Assembly (NCBI GenBank): GCA_963791315.1
Contig: CAWBRQ010000007.1
Location: forward strand, 434,001-498,000
Source of the DNA: JACCZX01 sp963791315
GTDB lineage: Bacteria; Pseudomonadota; Gammaproteobacteria; Burkholderiales; Burkholderiaceae_F
Length of the DNA: 64,000 nucleotides
Direction of reading: 5' to 3'
Below the pieces are notes generated by a model that was given only the letters and a program-made list of their open reading frames with translations, was not told the DNA's origin and did no database searches. Position numbers and translations under genes: made by a program. Below, piece by piece: positions 18,427 to 29,247 of the stretch. How positions within the stretch are numbered: position 1 is the first letter of the stretch; each line of letters opens with the position of its first letter.

Positions 18427-18771
18427 GCGACGGCTGTGCTGTCGACGCCTTCCATTGCAGCTCGGTGCGAGCCTGGATCAAGCCAATGCGAGGAACCAAA
18501 GCTCCTCATAGTTGACAGCTATGGTACCAAGACGCCAATGGCGACTATCGCTTTTTTGGCGAGATGGGGAGCATGTCAGGTAACCTCATAGGCGAGGGCT
18601 GTAGACGCGGTAGGTCTTTCCAGACCCTTAGCACGCGGTTGGTGGACGGGAATCCTGGGAACCAATAGCATCGCGACGTCCGACGGCAGAAAGGCTGTCG
18701 AAAATGGCTTGTTCCGCTCTCGACCTTATCGATTGCAGCCGTCTGGCGGCGACGTGCTGCCGGGCCGACTC
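18427..18771. other. Stretch without a confident gene
   Basis: About 345 bases between the Sel1 gene and the sugar dehydrogenase gene, both on the minus strand. Short open frames on both strands match no family I recognise. It may hold the promoter and the N-terminal (signal peptide) codons of the frameshifted Sel1 gene. I see no clear hairpin terminator. Confidence 0.4.
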
Positions 18772-20085
18772 TCAACTCGGCACTACCCGCCAGATCTCAC
18801 CAGAATCCGTTACCACGTAAAGGTTTCCGTCCAGTCCCTGGACCAGCGATCGGCTTCGCGTCGCAGGCAAATTCGCGTCCACAGTCCCCGTGGTCATGCC
18901 GGCGGGGTCAAGCTGCAGGACAACGATTCGTTCTCCAGCCATGATGCCAACCAGTAGACGACCATCCCAAGCTTTCCACTGCGCCCCGCTCAGAAACGTT
19001 GCGGGTCCCATGCCGCGAGCGCCGGTGTTATGAACCCAGCTGGGCCGAATCGCACTCGGGAAGCGCGTTAAGTCGGTCATTGGCATCGTTGTCGGATCGC
19101 CGGCGTATCCGCAATAGTTGTCCGGGCATGTCAGGCCCGCGCGGTTCTTCGGATCCCAACCGGCGTTGCCGCCTGCTACCAGCGGCGTGACTTCATCGGA
19201 ATGATTCGGGCCATGCTCCGCGGTGAAGGGCTGTCCGGCATTGGGCTGGCCCGCAGGACGGAACGTGATTCCCTGCACGTTGCGGTGGCCGTACGTGAAG
19301 ATCCGCGGGTCACCGCCAGCCGGGGTGTTGTTGCCCGGCGCTGCGGCCCCGTTGCGGTCGACACGCATCACTTTGCCGCCGAGGCGCGACAGGTCCTGTG
19401 GCAACGTGGCGTTGTGGTTATCTCCTGATGTCACATAGAGATAACGGTCGGGTCCGAAGCGCACGCGGCCTCCGCTGTGAGAGCCTGCGCCGCCCACGCC
19501 ATTGGCGACATCCTTGTATGCGATGTCGGTAATGATGTCGGTGCGATTGCTCGCGCTCATCGTGTCGGCACTGAGCTGCAGGCGCACGACTCGGTTGGTG
19601 CGCGGGTTCGTCGTCAGGTTGGACGCCATGAAGACGTACACGTAACGAGTTCCGGTTGCGAAGTCCGGATCAACAGCTATGCCGTGAACTCCGCTCTGAC
19701 CTTCACAGAATAGATCCGGCGCCACCAGCGATGAACCTGATGTGCCGAACAACCGGACCGTCGTGCCGTTTGCAAATCGCGCCGAAAGGCCTCGGCACTT
19801 CTCGGTGTACAGCATCGTGCCGTCGGGCGTAAACGCCAAGTCCCACGGATTCTGCAATCCGCTCACGACCGTCGTCCGTGTCAGCGTAGGTATCTCCGTG
19901 GAAGCCGGTCCGGCAGGCGGTGGCGGTGGTGAAGGCGGCGGCGGGGCCGGTGTCGGGGCGCCGGGGGGTGGTGCCGGAGTGCCGGTGCTGGGGACCGGAG
20001 CTGCGCCGGGTGATCCGCCGCCACAGGCGACGAGACCGGCAGCGGCAGCTATCGAGAGAGAAAAGAACAGAGCAGCGCGCTTCAT
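18772..20085 (-). CDS. PQQ-dependent sugar dehydrogenase-like lipoprotein (sorbosone/glucose dehydrogenase family)
   Basis: 437 residues. Lipoprotein signal with lipobox LVAC (Cys21), then a Gly/Pro-rich linker of about 40 residues, then a six-bladed propeller of the GSDH family: LQNPWDLAFTPDG, GVHGIAVDPDF, GAGSHSGGRVRFGPDRYLYV, TYGHRNVQGITFRP and EHGPNHSDEVT. The HSGG and GHRN histidine motifs are those of soluble aldose dehydrogenases that use PQQ and calcium. It is predicted to be anchored on the periplasmic side and to pass electrons from sugar oxidation to the respiratory chain. No PQQ synthesis genes are in the window. Confidence 0.85.
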   Translation of the reverse strand: MKRAALFFSLSIAAAAGLVACGGGSPGAAPVPSTGTPAPPPGAPTPAPPPPSPPPPPAGPASTEIPTLTRTTVVSGLQNPWDLAFTPDGTMLYTEKCRGLSARFANGTTVRLFGTSGSSLVAPDLFCEGQSGVHGIAVDPDFATGTRYVYVFMASNLTTNPRTNRVVRLQLSADTMSASNRTDIITDIAYKDVANGVGGAGSHSGGRVRFGPDRYLYVTSGDNHNATLPQDLSRLGGKVMRVDRNGAAAPGNNTPAGGDPRIFTYGHRNVQGITFRPAGQPNAGQPFTAEHGPNHSDEVTPLVAGGNAGWDPKNRAGLTCPDNYCGYAGDPTTMPMTDLTRFPSAIRPSWVHNTGARGMGPATFLSGAQWKAWDGRLLVGIMAGERIVVLQLDPAGMTTGTVDANLPATRSRSLVQGLDGNLYVVTDSGEIWRVVPS

Positions 20086-20122
20086 GATGAACTCACTTTC
20101 CAGTCGTTCAATCGGACGGCAG

Positions 20123-21238
20123 TCACATCGCGGCTGTCCGATCGAGTCTAGTTATCGGTGCTGCTTCGATCACTCCACCACCCAGACTAACTTCGCCTTG
20201 GTACAGAACGGCGGACTGTCCGGGTGTAACGGCCCATTGCGGCTCGCTGAAAGCGAGTTCGAAGCCCTCCTCGCCTACCGAACTCACGACGCAGTCGGCG
20301 TCCGCTTGCCGATATCGTGTCTTGGCGGCAAGGCGTGTTCCTGACGCCGGAGAAACACCCGCCGTCCAACTCAAATCGCGGGCGGTCAGTCGGCTCGACA
20401 TCAGCCACGGATGGTCGTGCCCCTGCACGACCCATAACGTGTTCGCGTCCATGTCCTTGCGGGCGACGAACCAGGGCTCACCGGAGGAGTCCCGCACGCC
20501 ACCGACACCCACTCCCTTACGCTGCCCTAGCGTGTAGAACGCGAGCCCGACGTGCTCCCCGACGATTGCACCGTCCGGAGTTCGAATGGGGCCAGGAGTC
20601 ATCGGCAGATACCGATTGAGAAATTCACGAAAAGGGCGCTCGCCGATGAAGCAGATGCCGGTGGAATCGCGCTTTGCCGCGTTCGGCAATCCGATGTCGT
20701 GCGCGATTTTTCTGACTTCGGTTTTTTGCAGCTCGCCGATCGGAAACAGTGTGTGCGAAAGCTGCTCTTGATTGAGCCGATGCAGAAAATAGCTTTGGTC
20801 CTTGCCGCGATCGAGTCCGCGCAGCAATTGATACCCGCCGTCCGTTTCGCGTACGCGCGCGTAATGCCCGGTCGCAATATGTTCAGCGCCGAGCTTGATT
20901 GCATGATCGAGAAACGCCTTGAACTTGATCTCCGCGTTGCACAGCACGTCGGGGTTCGGCGTGCGACCGGCCGAGTACTCGCGCAAGAACTCGGCGAACA
21001 CGCGATCCTTGTATTCAGCTGAAAAATTGACGGCTTCCAACCCGATGCCGAGGACATCGGCAGCTGCCGCTGCGTCGATCAGGTCCTGCCGCGTCGAGCA
21101 GTACTCGTCATCGTCATCGTCCTCCCAATTTTTCATGAAGAGGCCGACGACGTCGTAGCCTTGCTGCTTCAGCAGATACGCGGCCACCGATGAATCGACG
21201 CCGCCGGACATGCCGATGACGACGCGCTTGCTGCTCAT
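20123..21238 (-). CDS. mnmA: tRNA-specific 2-thiouridylase MnmA
   Basis: 371 residues from the ATG at 21238; a longer open frame upstream is only an antisense shadow of pntAA. The PP-loop GMSGGVDSSVAAYLL, the catalytic cysteine region NPDVLCNAEIKFK, and the second cysteine in STGICFIGERPF are present. MnmA adds sulphur at position 2 of the wobble uridine in tRNA Lys, Glu and Gln; the window also encodes tRNA-Lys with a TTT anticodon. It is divergent from the transhydrogenase operon over 75 bases. Confidence 0.95.
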   Translation of the reverse strand: MSSKRVVIGMSGGVDSSVAAYLLKQQGYDVVGLFMKNWEDDDDDEYCSTRQDLIDAAAAADVLGIGLEAVNFSAEYKDRVFAEFLREYSAGRTPNPDVLCNAEIKFKAFLDHAIKLGAEHIATGHYARVRETDGGYQLLRGLDRGKDQSYFLHRLNQEQLSHTLFPIGELQKTEVRKIAHDIGLPNAAKRDSTGICFIGERPFREFLNRYLPMTPGPIRTPDGAIVGEHVGLAFYTLGQRKGVGVGGVRDSSGEPWFVARKDMDANTLWVVQGHDHPWLMSSRLTARDLSWTAGVSPASGTRLAAKTRYRQADADCVVSSVGEEGFELAFSEPQWAVTPGQSAVLYQGEVSLGGGVIEAAPITRLDRTAAM

Positions 21239-21313
21239 CGATTCGGTGCTTTCGCGTAAAGTCGCGATTCTATAAAAACAGGCGGAATAGGCCGGACACG
21301 GAGACGGGGCTGC

Positions 21314-22432
21314 ATGAACATCGGAGTACCGGCAGAAAGGGGAGCCGGCGAGACGCGAGTCGCTGCGACGCCTGAGACCGTCAAGAAGCTTGTCGCTGCT
21401 AAGCACAGTGTCGTCGTGGAATCGGGCGCTGGCGCAAATGCCAGTTATCCCGATCAGGCCTATGCGGCGGCGGGTGCGACGCTCGGTAGCGCGGCCGAGG
21501 CGCTTGGGGCACAGATGGTGTTGAAAGTTCGCACGCCTGCGGCTGCCGAACTCGCGCAAATGAAGCGCGGCGCAGCCCTCGTCGGCTTGCTCGAGCCGTT
21601 CAATAACGACGGAATCGCGGCGATGAATGCCGCGGGGCTGACGGCATTCGCGCTCGAGGCTGCACCGCGCACGACCCGTGCGCAAAGCATGGATGTGTTG
21701 TCGTCGCAGGCCAATATCGCCGGCTACAAGGCGGTGCTGATGGCGTCTTCGATCTACGGCCGGTTGATGCCGATGATGATGACGGCGGCAGGAACCGTGA
21801 AAGCAGCACGCGTGCTGATTCTTGGCGCCGGCGTCGCTGGACTGCAAGCGATTGCAACCGCGAAGCGGCTGGGCGCTATGGTGGAGGCGTCTGATGTGCG
21901 CCCTGCGGTCAAGGAGCAGATCGAATCGCTCGGAGCGAAATTCGTCGATGTTCCGTATGAAACCGACGAGGAGCGCGAGATCGCGCAGGGTGTCGGCGGC
22001 TATGCACGCCCGATGCCGGCATCTTGGATGCAGCGGCAAGCTGCTGCGGTTGGCGAGCGCCTGAAGCAATCGAATATCGCGATCGCGACCGCCCTGATTC
22101 CCGGCCGCAAGGCCCCAATCCTGATCACCGAGGAGATGGTGAAGACGATGCAGCCCGGCTCCGTAATCGTCGACATGGCGGTTGAGCAGGGCGGCAATTG
22201 CGCGCTATCAGAGCTCGGCAAGACGGTGACCAAGCACGGTGTGCACATCATCGGGCAGCCGAATCTGGCGGCGACGGTCCCCACCGATTCGTCGGCGTTG
22301 TACGCGCGCAATGTGCTCGACTTCTTGAAGCTGCTGGTCGATAAGGAAGGCAATTTCGTCGTGCCCGCCGACGATGACATCGTCACCGCGTGCCTTTTGT
22401 GCACCAACGGTGAGATCAAACGGAAGAACTAG
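21314..22432 (+). CDS. pntAA: NAD(P) transhydrogenase subunit alpha, part 1
   Basis: 372 residues: the NAD(H)-binding domain I of proton-translocating transhydrogenase, beginning MNIGVPAERGAGETRVAATP, with Rossmann motif VLILGAGVAGLQAIATAKRL and the mobile loop near GGYARPMP. The split alpha subunit (PntAA plus PntAB) is the Rhodospirillum-like arrangement rather than the fused E. coli form. It starts the pntAA-pntAB-pntB operon. Confidence 0.95.
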   Translation: MNIGVPAERGAGETRVAATPETVKKLVAAKHSVVVESGAGANASYPDQAYAAAGATLGSAAEALGAQMVLKVRTPAAAELAQMKRGAALVGLLEPFNNDGIAAMNAAGLTAFALEAAPRTTRAQSMDVLSSQANIAGYKAVLMASSIYGRLMPMMMTAAGTVKAARVLILGAGVAGLQAIATAKRLGAMVEASDVRPAVKEQIESLGAKFVDVPYETDEEREIAQGVGGYARPMPASWMQRQAAAVGERLKQSNIAIATALIPGRKAPILITEEMVKTMQPGSVIVDMAVEQGGNCALSELGKTVTKHGVHIIGQPNLAATVPTDSSALYARNVLDFLKLLVDKEGNFVVPADDDIVTACLLCTNGEIKRKN

Positions 22433-22437
22433 GCGAA

Positions 22438-22730
22438 ATGGAAACCGTCGGACCGATTGTCGTCAATCTGATCATCTTCGTGCTGGCAATTTACGTCGGC
22501 TTTCACGTCGTATGGAACGTCACCCCGGCACTTCACACGCCATTGATGAGTGTGACCAATGCGATCTCCGCGATCATCATCGTCGGCGCGATGTTGGCGG
22601 CGGCGCTCACTGAAACCGTCTTAGGCAAAACGATGGGCGTGCTGGCCGTTGCGCTTGCGGCGGTCAACGTGTTCGGCGGCTTCCTGGTGACGCGACGCAT
22701 GCTCGAGATGTTCAAGAAGAAGGAGCGCAA

Positions 22731-22734
<4 letters not shown>
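22438..22734 (+). CDS. pntAB: NAD(P) transhydrogenase subunit alpha, part 2 (membrane segment)
   Basis: 98 residues with three to four hydrophobic helices (IVVNLIIFVLAIYVGFHVVW; AISAIIIVGAMLAAAL; VFGGFLVTRRML). This is the membrane piece of the alpha subunit, in the usual position between pntAA (5-base gap) and pntB (GTGA overlap). Confidence 0.94.
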
Positions 22735-24161
<1,427 letters not shown>

Positions 24162-24189
24162 ATCTGCCCAGCCCACCGCTAGCTTGGAG

Positions 24190-24636
24190 CTACTTAGTCA
24201 GTTGACCTCGGACTTCGCCGCCGGGATTCTTGGCGGTGTGCAGGTTGACGTAAAGGCGGCCTGCTGTGAGGTCCGCCACCTGAGCTGCGGTCAATGTGGC
24301 CTTGCCCTTGATCGGGCTCGATAGGTCACCGGTAAATGGAATCAACACCCCGGCATTTGTGCCTGCCGGCGCCGGCCCGTGAACATGACCGGCCGTCACC
24401 GGGCCGCTTAGTCCGGAATAGGCCACGCTCCACGTCAGTACATTGGTCGACTTATCAAATGTCGTTTCGACCGTACCCGATCCACTGGTCGCCACCGCGG
24501 GAACTTCCTGTGCGCCGGTGAGCGAATTTTTCATGCTCACCGTGTCCCCCGTCATCGACGACCACCAGCTACAACCTGCGAGCGTCATGGCCGCGACGAC
24601 AAGCGTGCCCTGCATCACGGTGCGATAAGAAATCAT
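24190..24636 (-). CDS. CHRD-domain lipoprotein
   Basis: 148 residues from the ATG at 24636, preceded by AAGGAGG. The lipobox LAGC gives a predicted outer- or inner-membrane lipoprotein. The rest is one CHRD domain (LTGAQEVPAVATSGSGT, AGHVHGPAPAGTNAGVLIPF, VNLHTAKNPGGEVRGQL). The domain was named from chordin; its bacterial function is unknown. It is convergent with pntB and has no obvious partner. Confidence 0.85.
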   Translation of the reverse strand: MISYRTVMQGTLVVAAMTLAGCSWWSSMTGDTVSMKNSLTGAQEVPAVATSGSGTVETTFDKSTNVLTWSVAYSGLSGPVTAGHVHGPAPAGTNAGVLIPFTGDLSSPIKGKATLTAAQVADLTAGRLYVNLHTAKNPGGEVRGQLTK

Positions 24637-24722
24637 TGCGCCTCCTTGTTTTTGACGGGCTGCCGAGCGGCCGCCGACGGAGGCAAGCATAGTCCGTCCC
24701 CCATCGGAACGACAAGCTACCG

Positions 24723-26189
24723 CTAACCCCAGCTAAGCAGATTCAGGAATTCGCGGCGAGTCTTTGGTCCGTACGTGACAAACGCCGGGTCAGGTTGCTC
24801 GCGATACTCCCGCCTTTGTTGTGCCACTTTGTCCTGGCGTACGTGCTTCTTGACGACCTCAGGCGCCACCGGGTAAAGCTTCAGCGCGTTTGATCCGAAA
24901 ATTTTTGCACGCAGCGCCGGCGTGATCTCCGGATAGCCGTGCTTGTCGCGCAGACTAGGTGCGATCTGGAAAGTGCGGAACGCCTGGATCTGATCCTGTG
25001 GCGAGCCATACCAGATGGAATCGGTGCCCCACAGCACATTGTTCTCGCCGCAGTATTTAACGAGCTTCCCTATCGTGTGCGCGGCAGTGTCGGGGTCGCG
25101 CATCGCGAGGCGCCAGGTGGAACCGAGCTCCGGATACACGTTAGACCCGGGCTTGATGTCGTTGTCCAGCAGGCTCGTCACCAATGCATCGATACCGTCG
25201 GTACGCTTCGGGTCATACGCACCTTCCGCCTTGTTCGCGACGAATCCCGAGTGATAGATCAGGAAGTTGACGTCGGGATAACGCTTCGCCACACGGCCTA
25301 TATCGACGCACGTGGAGTGCTCGTATGACTTCGGGCCAAAGGCGAGACCCTTGTGAATCGCTATGTTGCGGATGCCGAGCTTGCGCGCCCTTTCGATCAG
25401 GCGAATGCCGGCGTCATCGTCCATGAAGAATCCGCCCGTGTCACCGGGCCCCCACTGCGTGTACGTCTTCCACGCCGAGATTTTGTACCGGGACGCGAGC
25501 TCGTCCATGGCTTCCAGATCGCCCGGCTGATTCGGATTGACGCGCCCGTGAACCAGTAAGCGATGCGTGCCGTTCAGCTGCTCGACGATGCGCGCAGTCG
25601 CCGCGGCTTCCTCGATCGTCAACGGTTCGCCTTCGCGAGTTGACGGCACGAACGACAGCACCATCAAGTCGGTGTCCGAATCCATGAAGACATCTTTGAC
25701 GAACTGGTCCGGCCCGATGCAGCGCAGATAGTCGAAATCGCCCGATCCTTTGTGCGGCTCGCAGCGCGCCGACGAGGTAAAGCCCTGCATCGGCTTCGCG
25801 CCGGGCGGCAAGCGCTTCAGCCAGGCGCCGGTCGGATTAACAAAGTGGCCTTGCACGTCGAAAATGAATTCGGTGCCGTCGACCGATGAGCGTGCCAGCT
25901 GCGTATCGAGCGCGGCTTCCTGCTCGATCTGGTAGAAGCCACCGTGCGCGCCGCTCGCTGCGTAGGCATCGTTCATCGCTAGCAGCGATGAAGCGGCTCC
26001 GCACGCGGAAACCAGAAAGCTCCGGCGATCGATTCCGAGCCGCTTCGCATTCGCCGTGGCCGATTCCATTGCCAGTGCGCGGGCGTGGTAATGCGCCGGT
26101 GCCAGCGGGATCGGAGCGTATTCGCCATTGGTCGCAGTATCGAGCTTGATCGGCAGCCGCATTCCTTCGGGGTCGTTTTCAAACCGCAT
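24723..26189 (-). CDS. Amidohydrolase-family metal-dependent hydrolase with internal Tat motif
   Basis: 488 residues from the ATG at 26189 (GGAGG upstream). A cytosolic-looking stretch of 54 residues precedes a twin-arginine motif RRSFLVSACGAASSLL (R55-R56), so Tat export would need an unusually long n-region. The remainder is a TIM-barrel of the amidohydrolase_2 (decarboxylase-like) family: the QGHFVNP segment near 144, AIHKGLAFG, IYHSGFV and a late aspartate in LWGTDSIWYGSP. Substrate unknown. It is divergent from the TAXI gene; a CHRD gene follows on the same strand. Confidence 0.8.
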   Translation of the reverse strand: MRFENDPEGMRLPIKLDTATNGEYAPIPLAPAHYHARALAMESATANAKRLGIDRRSFLVSACGAASSLLAMNDAYAASGAHGGFYQIEQEAALDTQLARSSVDGTEFIFDVQGHFVNPTGAWLKRLPPGAKPMQGFTSSARCEPHKGSGDFDYLRCIGPDQFVKDVFMDSDTDLMVLSFVPSTREGEPLTIEEAAATARIVEQLNGTHRLLVHGRVNPNQPGDLEAMDELASRYKISAWKTYTQWGPGDTGGFFMDDDAGIRLIERARKLGIRNIAIHKGLAFGPKSYEHSTCVDIGRVAKRYPDVNFLIYHSGFVANKAEGAYDPKRTDGIDALVTSLLDNDIKPGSNVYPELGSTWRLAMRDPDTAAHTIGKLVKYCGENNVLWGTDSIWYGSPQDQIQAFRTFQIAPSLRDKHGYPEITPALRAKIFGSNALKLYPVAPEVVKKHVRQDKVAQQRREYREQPDPAFVTYGPKTRREFLNLLSWG

Positions 26190-26272
26190 ATGAGCCTCCG
26201 TCAAAACCGAACGCCAATTATGAGACGAATTGCTCAGAGATCGGCGCGGTGCCGCGGCTGCATAATCGTGCG

Positions 26273-27640
26273 ATGCGGCGGCCACAGATGTCACTGGTGT
26301 CTTTGCGCGAACTGGCGATCAGCGCCGGGCCGTTCGTCCTGCTGACGCTGGTGCTGCTTTGGCTTGCCTATCTGATCCTCGATCCGACGCCGCCGCGTAC
26401 GGTCGTACTTGCCACGGGCGCTGAGCAGGGAGCGTATGCGGAGTTCGGCAAGCGCTACGTGGCTGAGCTTGCACGATACGGAATCAAGGTCGAACTTCGC
26501 ACAACCGCGGGCGCTGCAGAAAATCGCAGGCTGTTGCGCGATCCCAGCTCGGGCGTGGACATCGCGTTCATGCAAAGCGGCGCCGGTGACGCGATTCACG
26601 CCGTGGACGAAGACAAAAGCGGACGGCCGCTGTTCTCGCTGGGCAACTTGTTTCTGGAACCGGTGTGGCTGTTCTATCGCACCGAGGCCGCGCAGCGCAC
26701 GCTGTCGGCTGACACGCTCGATCGACTGCAGCAGATCGTGCCGCTGAGCTTGGATATCGGCACGCCAGGCAGCGGAGCGGCCAATCTGATCGACAAGTTG
26801 CTGCACGCGAACAAGATCGATCCGGCGCAGATGAAGTTGCAGCGGCTGCCGCCCACTCCCGCGGTCGTAGCGCTGCTGGGCGGCGAGCTGGATGCGCTCG
26901 CATTCGTGTCGGCCCCTGAGTCGGCGTTCGTGCGTATGTTGTTGCAGACGCCCGGCATCCGCCTTTTTGAGTTTCAGCAGGCCGAAGCGTATTCGCGGCG
27001 CTTCGAGTTTCTGAGGAGCGTCACAATGCCGCGCGGCACAGTCGATCTGGCACAGGACATGCCGCCAGCAGATGTTCGCCTGGTAGCAGCGACCGCCAGC
27101 ATGGTGACAACCGATCGCTTTCATCCGGCGCTGGTTCAATTGTTTGTTCAGGCGGCCCAGCGCATTCACGGTGAGAGTTCTTGGTTCGGTCCCGCCGGAG
27201 AATTTCCAAACGGCAGTGCGAGCGAGTTTCCGCTGGCCGCGGAGGCGGCAAGGTTCTATCGGGACGGACCCCCGCTGCTGCAGCGCTACCTGCCGTTTTG
27301 GCTGGCGAACCTGATCGATCGCATGTGGGTGGTGCTGGCATCGATCATCGTGATACTGATCCCGCTGTCCCGCATCGTGCCGCCAATGTACGAATTTCGA
27401 ATTCGGTCGCGAGTGTTTCGCTGGTATCGGCAGTTGCGCGAAATCGAGGAGGCTGCAAACAGAAACGATGCGAGGCCTGGCGAGCTGCTGCCCCGACTCG
27501 ACCAGCTCGAACATCGAGTCGAGCAGGTCAGTGTTCCGTTGTCGTATGCCGATGAGCTCTACGCACTCCGTGGCCATATCGATTTGATACGCAAGCGACT
27601 GCAGGCGATGCTTGTCGAAGCGCCTCTTGCCACTTCCTGA
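26273..27640 (+). CDS. TAXI-family TRAP solute-binding protein, membrane-anchored
   Basis: 455 residues (ATG at 26273; an upstream in-frame start at 26249 is possible). One transmembrane helix near residues 12-35 (GPFVLLTLVLLWLAYLIL), a TAXI-type periplasmic binding domain (VVLATGAEQGAYAEFGKRYV, MQSGAGDAIHAV, DIGTPGSGAANLIDKLL), a second helix near 355-375 (MWVVLASIIVILIPLSRI), and a cytoplasmic coiled-coil-like tail. Normal TAXI proteins are free periplasmic receptors for TRAP permeases. This one is anchored at both ends and has no permease next to it, so a sensory or scaffold role is possible. Confidence 0.82.
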   Translation: MRRPQMSLVSLRELAISAGPFVLLTLVLLWLAYLILDPTPPRTVVLATGAEQGAYAEFGKRYVAELARYGIKVELRTTAGAAENRRLLRDPSSGVDIAFMQSGAGDAIHAVDEDKSGRPLFSLGNLFLEPVWLFYRTEAAQRTLSADTLDRLQQIVPLSLDIGTPGSGAANLIDKLLHANKIDPAQMKLQRLPPTPAVVALLGGELDALAFVSAPESAFVRMLLQTPGIRLFEFQQAEAYSRRFEFLRSVTMPRGTVDLAQDMPPADVRLVAATASMVTTDRFHPALVQLFVQAAQRIHGESSWFGPAGEFPNGSASEFPLAAEAARFYRDGPPLLQRYLPFWLANLIDRMWVVLASIIVILIPLSRIVPPMYEFRIRSRVFRWYRQLREIEEAANRNDARPGELLPRLDQLEHRVEQVSVPLSYADELYALRGHIDLIRKRLQAMLVEAPLATS

Positions 27641-27657
27641 AACAGTGACATGACACG

Positions 27658-29226
27658 ATGTTGCGGCGTCAGTTTCTTGTGACGGCGGGCGCTGGAGCTC
27701 TGACCGTGGCTACTGCCTCGTCTCGTGCCGCTGATCCTTTTGCCTACGGCGAAATAACGATCGCTCAATTGCAGCAGCAAATGGCGTCCGGCAGGCTCTC
27801 TGCGCGGGCTTTGGTCGTCGCTTATCAGCAACGCATCAAGATCATCGACCGCGCCGGCCCGAAGCTGAATTCGGTGATTGAGATGAACCCGGACGCGCTG
27901 AAGATTGCCAGCGAGTTGGACCGCGAGCGCAAAGCTGGCCACGCGCGAGGACCGCTGCATGGGGTGCCGATCCTGCTGAAGGACAATATCGCCACTGCTG
28001 ATCGGATGCAGACCACGGCTGGATCGCTCGCTCTAGTGGGTGCAAAGTCGCCGCGCGATGCAGCGCTTGTTGCCCGTTTGCGTGCCGCTGGCGCAATTAT
28101 TCTTGGCAAGACGAATCTGAGCGAATGGGCGAACTTCCGCTCGACGCGCTCGAGCAGCGGGTGGAGCGGCCGCGGTGGACTGACGCGCAATCCTTATGCG
28201 CTCGATCGCAACGCGAGTGGCTCAAGCTCCGGTAGCGCCGCGGCAGTCGCCGCCAATCTTGCGGTCGCCGCGATCGGTACCGAAACCGACGGTTCGATCG
28301 TCTCGCCCGCGTCTCGCAACGGCCTGGTAGGAGTGAAACCTACGGTGGGTATGGTCAGCCGCGACGGCATCGTGCCGATCGCGCACTCGATGGATACGGC
28401 CGGTCCGATGACGCGCACGGTGGCCGATGCGGCGGCCGTGCTCGCCGTCATTTCAGGTTCTGATGCGCGCGACATGGCCACGATCGACGCGAAAATACCG
28501 ATCGACTTTCCGTTGAACGACGACAGCCTGCGCGGTGCGCGTGTCGGCGTGGCACGTGGTTATGTAGTTGCCAATGAGCGCGTGCGGCAGATGTTTAGCG
28601 ATGCGCTGCAGACGATGAAATCGCGCGGCGCCGAAATAGTCGATCCGGTTAATTTGCCGCCGCGCACGAGCTATGGCGACGCCGAGTTCGAGGTGTTGTT
28701 ACACGAGTTCAAGGCCGGACTGAACGCGTATCTCGCCGAGTTTGCGTTGGGGGCGCCGATCAAGAACCTTGCCGAGTTGATCGAATTCAACGAGCGGCAC
28801 CGCGCGCAAGAGATGCCGCATTTCGGGCAGGAGCTACTGACAATGGCCGAGGCGCGCGGCGGACTAGACAGTGCGCTGTATCGCGACGCGCTGACAAAGG
28901 CGCAAAGAGCAGCGCGAGAAGACGGAATCGACAAGGTTGTATCGGAGCACCGGCTGGACGCTCTGATTGCCCCGAGCGGCGGACCGGCTTGGTTGACCGA
29001 TCTGATCAACGGTGATTACTCGACGGGCGGCTTCTCGTCGATGGCGGCGATTGCCGGATACCCGCACATCACCGTTCCGATGGGCGCGATCAGCGGACTT
29101 CCAGTAGGAGTTTCGTTTGTGGGGCCGGCGTGGAGCGAACCGACACTGTTCAAGTTGGCGTATGCGTACGAGCAGGCAACGATGCATCGCAGGCCGCCGG
29201 GGTTTGCGCGCAGCGCCCGCGCGTGA
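27658..29226 (+). CDS. Amidase-signature family amidase, exported
   Basis: 522 residues. An N-terminal signal MLRRQFLVTAGAGALTVATA resembles a Tat or Sec peptide. Amidase-signature triad: Lys108 (GVPILLKDN), the cis-serine in NASGSSSGSAA (about 189), and the nucleophile Ser213 in TETDGSIVSPAS. The family hydrolyses carboxamides. The start lies 17 bases after the TAXI gene, so the two are likely co-transcribed. Substrate unknown. Confidence 0.88.
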   Translation: MLRRQFLVTAGAGALTVATASSRAADPFAYGEITIAQLQQQMASGRLSARALVVAYQQRIKIIDRAGPKLNSVIEMNPDALKIASELDRERKAGHARGPLHGVPILLKDNIATADRMQTTAGSLALVGAKSPRDAALVARLRAAGAIILGKTNLSEWANFRSTRSSSGWSGRGGLTRNPYALDRNASGSSSGSAAAVAANLAVAAIGTETDGSIVSPASRNGLVGVKPTVGMVSRDGIVPIAHSMDTAGPMTRTVADAAAVLAVISGSDARDMATIDAKIPIDFPLNDDSLRGARVGVARGYVVANERVRQMFSDALQTMKSRGAEIVDPVNLPPRTSYGDAEFEVLLHEFKAGLNAYLAEFALGAPIKNLAELIEFNERHRAQEMPHFGQELLTMAEARGGLDSALYRDALTKAQRAAREDGIDKVVSEHRLDALIAPSGGPAWLTDLINGDYSTGGFSSMAAIAGYPHITVPMGAISGLPVGVSFVGPAWSEPTLFKLAYAYEQATMHRRPPGFARSARA

Positions 29227-29247
29227 CCACTTACCGGCGCGCCACCT

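Noticed and set aside
21239..22069. N-terminal extension of mnmA by 277 codons
   Set aside because: It overlaps pntAA on the other strand; MnmA homologues start at the ATG at 21238.
26291..27577. A 428-codon open frame on the minus strand
   Set aside because: It lies fully opposite the TAXI gene, has Arg/Gln/His-rich composition with no family motifs, and is a high-G+C antisense shadow.
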